Below, one piece after another: positions 19,156 through 24,136 of a DNA stretch of 24,136 nt. Made by a program: the position numbers and the translations under genes. The notes beneath the pieces were generated by a model. The model searched no databases and was not told the DNA's origin. It saw nothing but the letters and a program-made list of their open reading frames with translations. How positions within the stretch are numbered: position 1 is the stretch's first letter; the number at the start of each line of letters is the position of its first letter. Origin of the DNA: Asterionellopsis glacialis (Eukaryota > Bacillariophyta > Plagiogrammaphyceae > Rhaphoneidales > Asterionellopsidaceae). The stretch covers positions 1 through 24,136 of the forward strand of contig WKLE02003097.1 in NCBI GenBank assembly GCA_014885115.2, given 5' to 3'.

Positions 19156-20383
19156 TTACAAAAGATTTGAATCATTCCTGGGTGATGATGGTGACTTTTT
19201 GTTTTGATGTTGGTTGTGGAACGAAAATCCTATACGTTCTACTTTGTAAATCATCCACATATCTTGACAATATGCTGCAGATGTAGAGCATTCTAAATAA
19301 AAGCGAAAGCTTCGTACAATGCTAATCGTACTTACACCCTTATCATAAAACTTGGTTTTACTTTTTGTACCCTCTACTTTTTCAACAACAACATCTATAT
19401 GACACAAATTAGAACTATCATTCGTGTCATATACTAATTATTAAAGGAAGAACAATATGCAAATAGAAGGGAGGGGTTGAGAGTTTGAAGAACAATTATA
19501 AAATATAATAAATCGAAAACACACACACACACACACGCATACCTGGAGTAGAAACAAATCTGTATGAATCACAACCAATCAAGGATGAATACTCTTTGGT
19601 CAATTCACGACCAAAGTCGGGTTCATTCAACCCTTCGTGTAGTTCTTCTTGTTGCTGTTGAACGACATTATTGTACGAATGTAAAATCGTATTTTTGTTG
19701 TCTGTAGTTTCTACAATAATGACAGGACTAGTAGTCACACTACTCCCCTTTTTTGTTTCATCATGAATGTTGTCGGTGGGTTGTCCCCATTTCCAACTTT
19801 TACGTATGGTAGGTTTTGGAACTTGAGGATATACTTCTTGTACAGAAGTAAATTGGAATGCGTCTTCCAGGGCATCGTCTAGTGCATCGTCGTCATCCCC
19901 TATAGCCACAAAGATTGCCATAATATATTCCACAATTTCATCAGGTTTGAGTTTTGGAGAAGGTTTTAAGTTGGTAATCGGTAGAGTCGAGGGTGTACTT
20001 GTACGAGTCGGGAATTTATCATCCGTGGTACTTTCTTGGTCTATTACATGCGATATAATAGATGACAAGTCATGAAAGTCATTCTTACTGCTAGTGTTGC
20101 TGTCACCAGTACTTTGGCACGACGACTCACGGTCAAAAATTTCTTGAAACAAGGATTCATCACCACCATCATCATTATTGGCTTTTGTGTATAAGTTTGG
20201 TCCTTTCAGATTTCGTTGGAATCTAGTAAAAGAAGAGACGTGCCTGCTCATGTGAGAGAAAGATGAAACTTCATCGATACAAAGATAATTTAGTAGCAGA
20301 AACGACAACGAGAAGCTACCAACAATGTTGCTATAACGCATGCGTGAGAAATCATACATAGAATTCAAAGATGAACCAATCAT
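19156..20383 (-). CDS. Uncharacterised protein with N-terminal hydrophobic segment, two exons
   Basis: I do not recognise the family. Exon 1 is 20383-19543 and the proposed exon 2 is 19394-19156, giving 359 residues. Exon 1 cannot simply continue: after FVSTPG the frame enters a GTATGCGTGTG donor and a GT run, and ends at a low-complexity tail. The N-terminus has a hydrophobic stretch (about 20-35, GSFSLSFLLLNYL) followed by VSSFSHMS, which could be a signal peptide with a plastid-style SSF junction. The middle is Ser/Thr/Asp-rich, with KPDEIVEYIMAIFVAIGDDD and acidic DDALDDALEDAFQF near 165-190, then KSWKWGQ. Exon 2 begins DVVVEKVEGTKSKTKF and later holds FYLECSTSAAYCQDMWMIYK. An in-frame perfect donor GTAAGT occurs inside exon 2 (after FYDKG), so the 3' structure may differ. 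Exon 1 is firm; the end is tentative. Confidence 0.65.
19395..19542 (-). other. Proposed intron, 148 bp, with GT microsatellite near donor
   Basis: Donor CCAG^GTATGC at 19542; best in-frame acceptor CATATAG^ATG ending at 19395 (phase 1). The (GT)n run occupies about 19520-19536 on the minus strand, a few bases after the donor. The donor is convincing; the acceptor is the most consistent of several AGs but lacks a strong pyrimidine tract. Confidence 0.6.
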
Positions 20384-20891
20384 ATTCCCAATTTATTCTT
20401 TATCGATCTACTCGTCGATGTGTATATATGTTACACCCTGATGATGGTGAATAATTCTCGCTGTTTTGTTCTTTCTCACAGAACAAAAACTAATGACATT
20501 TACTGACACTCGACCGAAGAAAAAAATTACACACGCAGAGACATGTCTGCATTAAATTTTTCGTGCAATGCACGCGTATGGGAGACACGTCGAGAAAAAT
20601 GAGAAATGAGAATTTCGAATTTTCTACTTTTTGCACCCCTTTGCGTTACGGTAATAGTTGAAAACTATTATTAAAGTTTGAGGAGTGATTTTTCGTAAGT
20701 CATGTGTACGCTTTGGTTCCCTTTATCCCAAGCAGGCAACCGCTCGTTTGTTTCTTCTTTTTGAAATTTTTTATACATGTAGATTTTTTCTGCGATAGAC
20801 ACGCGATAGATCTGCACACTTTCAACTTTTGTCTTAAAGGTTGTTAAGGGAACAGTTGTGTGCAGGAAATAGAATATAATAGAGCTGAAAG
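20384..20891. promoter_or_regulatory. Divergent promoter, unknown secreted-type gene / methyltransferase-like gene
   Basis: A 508 bp spacer between head-to-head ATGs. No recognisable motif beyond a TATATAT stretch near 20422-20428 (on the side of the minus gene). No ORF of interest. Confidence 0.45.
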
Positions 20892-22037
20892 ATGTCATCA
20901 AGCTGGTCTTCACAAGTTGCCCCTTTAGCAGCCTTTGGTTCATTAGTGCTTCTATCTGTGTATCGTAATTCTTTGGCAGAAGGGAAACGTAGAAAGTCAA
21001 AACAAAATAATAACGATCTTCAAAGACAGCGATCGCCAACAGAAACACGATCAAGGTTCCGTGGGAAACAACGTAAAATCAAAATTGCATGCGCACCATC
21101 TGCAGGTGAATTTCATTCCTGCATCGATGCCTTAGTATCAGCTGAAGATGAGGTTTTAGTAATCCGTGGGACTGCTGGTAATACTCCTTCCTTTGACGGT
21201 GGAGAATCAAGGGCAACAACTGCAGCTGGTGGGAAACAACCTACTATTTTTCAAGGTTCTGTTTGGGATATTGCCTCACTTCAAAGCTGTGTTGGGTCAC
21301 GGAATATTACTACAATTTGTCTTGATCCAAGTAATATTCATGGTAATGATATTCTATCTGACTCTATTGCTTTAATTCGATTGCTACGAAGTGTCTTTGA
21401 ACATTCACTTCAAACAATTGTTGTCAAATCCCGAATATTATCTAGACATGCACGATCCTTTCATACGCACCAATCCTTCATGTCAGCGGGAGGTCTTGCT
21501 GGACTTGCAAAAACCAATCATTGTAGTCAAGATGAAGTACAAGTTGTCTGTGCTGTAGGAGTTTCTGACTACCGTTCAACTATCCCTTTAGTTGTAGAGG
21601 AGGGCGATCATGTCCTCGAAATTGGTTGTCATTTTGGAAAGTCGACTGGTCTTCTTGCCGACGCTGCAAAGAATGAACATACTGTTGGAATTGATGTTGG
21701 CAAAGTTTGCATTGACCGTGCGCGACAGAATGAGAAATATAAGACATGTAGGTTTGAGGTAGCAGATGCATGGGATACAGCGGACCTTATCCAACTTGAC
21801 CCAGCCTTTAACGTTATTTATTTAGATGTGGGTGGTATATCTGGTTCAGATGGAATATTCGAAGCTCTCACTTTAGTTCGACAGCTCATATGTGCATTTT
21901 CCTCTGGGAGGACATCTCGTAGATCGGCTCTAAAGTGTATCGTAGTAAAAAGTCGCTGTTTACGAGATCATGCAGCCATCTGGCATCATTCGGATGATAT
22001 TTTGCGTGTGGCTGTAGATAGAAGTGTTAAGAAGTGA
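20892..22037 (+). CDS. SAM-dependent methyltransferase-like protein with duplicated halves
   Basis: A 381-residue single-exon protein. The C-terminal half (about 225-375) has a class I methyltransferase pattern: motif I VLEIGCHFGKSTGLLA (241-256), an acidic strand end VGIDVG (265-270), FEVADAWD, then VIYLDVGG (308-315). No catalytic signature tells the substrate. The N-terminal half (about 62-200) repeats the last part of this fold: TTICLDPSNIHGNDI...LIRLL...TIVVKSRILSRHA (140-187) parallels VIYLDVGGISGSDGI...LVRQL...CIVVKSRCLRDHA (308-361), but it lacks a glycine-rich motif I (ACAPSAGEFHSC instead). Residues about 9-23 are hydrophobic and may anchor or target the protein, followed by an Arg/Lys/Gln-rich linker. 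The ATG at 20892 is the first in frame. Activity is inferred from motif I only. Confidence 0.8.
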   Translation: MSSSWSSQVAPLAAFGSLVLLSVYRNSLAEGKRRKSKQNNNDLQRQRSPTETRSRFRGKQRKIKIACAPSAGEFHSCIDALVSAEDEVLVIRGTAGNTPSFDGGESRATTAAGGKQPTIFQGSVWDIASLQSCVGSRNITTICLDPSNIHGNDILSDSIALIRLLRSVFEHSLQTIVVKSRILSRHARSFHTHQSFMSAGGLAGLAKTNHCSQDEVQVVCAVGVSDYRSTIPLVVEEGDHVLEIGCHFGKSTGLLADAAKNEHTVGIDVGKVCIDRARQNEKYKTCRFEVADAWDTADLIQLDPAFNVIYLDVGGISGSDGIFEALTLVRQLICAFSSGRTSRRSALKCIVVKSRCLRDHAAIWHHSDDILRVAVDRSVKK

Positions 22038-22253
22038 TACAAAATAGTGCAGTATGGTTAAGATCAATCATAAGGCTTCTAGATTTAGTTTTGTATTCAA
22101 TTTTTAGCCTTTTATTGATGTAACTCACAACATAAAACCAATTGACCGTCTAATTGAGATCACATTCTCAGGTGAAATATTTCCATATAAAAAAGGTGGT
22201 CGGAGAGGCGCTTTCATGATGTCTTTGCTCTCTAAATATTCTTTCTTTGTTCT
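22038..22253. other. Convergent 3' spacer
   Basis: A 216 bp stretch between the methyltransferase-like stop (plus) and the coiled-coil gene (minus). It may contain a last exon of the coiled-coil gene (see that entry). Confidence 0.5.
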
Positions 22254-22973
22254 CTATTTTTCTTCGATTTCTACACTTGATGCTCGTCTCATCAAAAGTG
22301 AAGGATAACTTACCATTTCAGCTGAACGGTCGTCCGGTTTGTTTGACACTTCTTTGAAAATATCAGTATTTTTCTCCTCTCTGGCGCTATCAAGTTCCTC
22401 ACGAAGACGCTTCACCATTCTAGTTTGATTCAAAAGTGCTTGTTCTAAATTAGAAATAGCTTGTTCTCTCTGCTTGAGCTTCATTTCAAGTTCTTCCTCT
22501 CTTTCCTCTCGAAGTTTTTCAGATAGTTCAGCTTCTTCTGCTGCAAACTTCTTGATTTTCAGGGCTCCAATACGATCCAATGAAAATCTCTTGTGGACAC
22601 TATCCGTGATATTTTCAATTGAAAAAACAGATCTGGCACTATCGTTCAAGGATATGTTCTTCTGTAGGTGTTGGTCTTGTGCAATCACATCAACTTGAGT
22701 TATTCGGTTGTGATGACTTGATGACGTTGGTCCACTTCCGTTAGTAGATGTTACCGATGGATGTTCAAGTGCTTGCTGGCACTTGATGATTTCCTTTTGA
22801 GCCTGAACCTGTTGTTGGAGGTCTTCAATAATGGCATCTTTCGAAGCACAGACATCGTGCAATCGAGTAATTTCGGCCCAGCTTTCTTCAACCTCTTTTG
22901 TTGTAAGTTGTCGAAGTTTCAGAAGTTCTTGCTGAAGAGCAACTGCATCTAATCCTTGTTCGCGTTGTGACAT
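22254..22973 (-). CDS. Coiled-coil protein, unknown function; 3' end uncertain
   Basis: As one open frame this encodes 239 residues from the ATG at 22973; a few upstream in-frame codons exist but without ATG. Two coiled-coil blocks are evident: about 8-70 (ALQQELLKLRQL, then EIIEDLQ-type heptads rich in Gln/Glu/Lys) and about 145-210 (AEEAELSEKLREEREEELEM and following Glu/Arg/Leu heptads). A Ser/Thr/His-rich linker joins them and includes KRFSLDRIG, a possible kinase target by composition only. No signal peptide or membrane span. At 22313-22308 a perfect donor follows an ATG codon (ATG^GTAAGT, phase 0); if used, coding leaves the frame after residue 220 and continues in a downstream exon I cannot fix. 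If unused, the protein ends RRASSVEIEEK. Role likely structural; family not recognised. Confidence 0.7.
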   Translation of the reverse strand: MSQREQGLDAVALQQELLKLRQLTTKEVEESWAEITRLHDVCASKDAIIEDLQQQVQAQKEIIKCQQALEHPSVTSTNGSGPTSSSHHNRITQVDVIAQDQHLQKNISLNDSARSVFSIENITDSVHKRFSLDRIGALKIKKFAAEEAELSEKLREEREEELEMKLKQREQAISNLEQALLNQTRMVKRLREELDSAREEKNTDIFKEVSNKPDDRSAEMVSYPSLLMRRASSVEIEEK

Positions 22974-23807
22974 GATGGTGGATGTATTCACCTATGGTGC
23001 ATAAAACTTGAATTTTGGGGGCCAGGGATATCGGAATCTGATATCGGTGTGTTGTCTCTCTGCCCCTCAAAGAGCCGTGCTACCCGCTGAGTACACTAGC
23101 GGATGACTTGTAATTTTCACTACAGACACGGAATACTCCTGATATTTTCTTGTTGACGATACTAAATACCAATTTACCAGGTATGTATGATGCCAGTCCC
23201 CAGATGCGCAAGATTAGATTTCAGATTGTGCGGCTCCAGGTTTTGTAATGAGGACTTAGACGTGTAGGACCCTACGCATGAATGAACTGGCTGCCTAGAG
23301 AGATCCTATAAGACTATCATAGAGCATATACGTCCTAGTATATATGACCAAGAGAAAAAGTTACTATCAGCAGGTACAGTAACATTCCAGTCACGTAGGA
23401 AGAAGATGGTCAACTTGTTAAGGTACAGTAGATGTAAATAGGCGTATAATTGCATAATATCCTATAATACTGTCGTACCATTGTATAATTAGATTTGATC
23501 AATAGGGAGGTCATTTTCTTGTTCTTTTTCTGCAAAAAAAAAAAAAATATGTTTTTAAATGAACCCCTTCGTAATCTCTAACTATACCTGGTACACTTTA
23601 TTCCAGTCTGTACAACGGTTTAACATACATCTTAATTGAATAATGGGTTTGAACCATGACTCAATGACATAACAAGGGCAGTATTATTACACCGATGAGG
23701 AAAATAGTGCTTTGACCGCCTACCAGGTATGACCAAGGACAACCTGTTAGGACCTAGTATCAAGCGTACAGTAGGAACGCTGTTTTAGAAAACGCCTTCT
23801 ATGCTTC

Positions 23808-23853
23808 AAGATTTCATTACTGTTCGTATTAATACGAACAGTAATGAAATCTT
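23808..23853. repeat. Perfect 46 bp palindrome
   Basis: Two 23 bp arms meet with no spacer between 23830 and 23831; the centre reads TTCGTATTAATACGAA. Every base pairs across the arms; symmetry breaks at the 24th position on each side. Confidence 0.95.
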
Positions 23854-23995
23854 TCAGTATTACGAATCGCTTAAAAAACACTTGAGAGAATTATTCATCA
23901 GCCCTTCTGATTTGAGCTTGTTCCCCATTTAACATCGCTCCACTATCATTATCTACCGTACAGGTACCCATGATTCTGGTCCTACCTGGTAATGT

Positions 23996-24055
23996 ACGGA
24001 GGGTAAAGGTGCGAATAATAATGAATACGGAGGATAAAGGTGCGGATAATAATGA
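23996..24055. repeat. Tandem duplication, 31 bp period, two copies
   Basis: Copy 1 (23996-24026) and copy 2 (24027-24055) both read ACGGAGG(G/A)TAAAGGTGCG followed by (A/G)ATAATAATGA, differing at two positions. Confidence 0.9.
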
Positions 24056-24060
24056 CGTCA
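24053..24060. promoter_or_regulatory. CRE/bZIP palindrome TGACGTCA
   Basis: An exact 8 bp CRE consensus directly at the end of the tandem duplication. CRE-type sites bind bZIP factors; use here is unproven and the gene it might serve may lie outside the window. Confidence 0.4.
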
Positions 24061-24136
24061 ATTTCAAATTCAAAAGAAGATCCAGTAGGCGGATTGATTT
24101 TGGAGTGACATGGTGTGACTCTTCATGTTGTATTCT

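Larger units (their letters stand above)
22974..24136. other. Gene-free right edge with repeats and palindromes
   Basis: About 1.16 kb upstream of the coiled-coil gene, to the window edge. Only short ORFs without conserved features are seen. It carries an A13-like run near 23534-23546, four TACC(A/T)GGTA motifs, a 46 bp palindrome, a 31 bp tandem duplication and a TGACGTCA site. Part may be promoter of the coiled-coil gene. Confidence 0.55.

Noticed and set aside
19264..19324. Second intron in the unknown two-exon gene (GTAAGT after FYDKG)
   Set aside because: Possible introns would be only about 43 or 61 bp and lead to a stop within about 7-14 codons; not excluded, but not adopted.
19515..19536. 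CA microsatellite as coding sequence of the minus gene (VCVCV tail)
   Set aside because: The run follows a good GTATGC donor, so it is taken as intronic rather than coding.
23020..23100. tRNA-like text on the minus strand (CTCAGCGGGTAGCACG followed by hairpins)
   Set aside because: It resembles a D-arm, but the anticodon arm pairs only 4 bp with a 9 nt loop, there is no TTCRA-type T-loop, and no acceptor stem closes it.

Overview
This window looks like nuclear DNA from a compact eukaryotic genome, most likely a diatom or another heterokont alga. The evidence is spliceosomal introns of about 100-150 bp with GT..AG ends, AT-rich gene-poor spacers, long Gln/Asn/Ser-rich tracts in the proteins, and one protein (Mpv17 family) that begins with a signal peptide ending in an Ala-Tyr-Gly/Phe junction followed by a Ser/Arg-rich stretch, the bipartite plastid presequence style of secondary red-lineage algae. 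The species cannot be named from the sequence alone. No rRNA, tRNA, CRISPR array or recognisable transposon was seen.

Layout, left to right: a gene-free AT-rich edge (1-815); a secreted/vacuolar serine carboxypeptidase (minus); a single-membrane-span coiled-coil protein of unknown function (plus); a frame-broken coding relic not captured by any single ORF (minus, about 5047-5699); an acidic EF-hand protein with a Cys-rich N-terminal half (plus); the SRP54 subunit of the signal recognition particle (minus, one intron); a Golgi-type fucosyltransferase-like membrane protein (plus); a tubulin-tyrosine-ligase-like ATP-grasp enzyme (minus, one intron); a 1.8 kb spacer rich in GTAC motifs and short repeats; an Mpv17/PMP22 protein with a probable plastid presequence (minus); a DNAJB6-like J-protein with a basic, probably nuclear, tail (plus); an unknown secreted or plastid-directed protein with one intron (minus); a methyltransferase-like protein made of two related halves (plus); a coiled-coil protein whose 3' end overlaps a perfect donor site (minus); and a 1.16 kb terminal spacer with a perfect 46 bp palindrome, a tandem repeat, a CRE palindrome and four copies of a TACC(A/T)GGTA motif.

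The genes do not form one pathway. Several belong to the secretory route (carboxypeptidase, SRP54, fucosyltransferase-like enzyme), but this looks like coincidence of neighbours. Intact genes nearly alternate in strand, so most spacers are shared divergent promoters (about 0.5-1.1 kb) or short convergent 3' junctions (62 bp at the tightest). I did not find a clear new multi-gene system. The items most worth follow-up are the broken gene at 5047-5699, the internally duplicated methyltransferase-like protein, the perfect 46 bp palindrome, the repeated intergenic TACC(A/T)GGTA motif, and the complementary GT/CA tracts that flank one exon.
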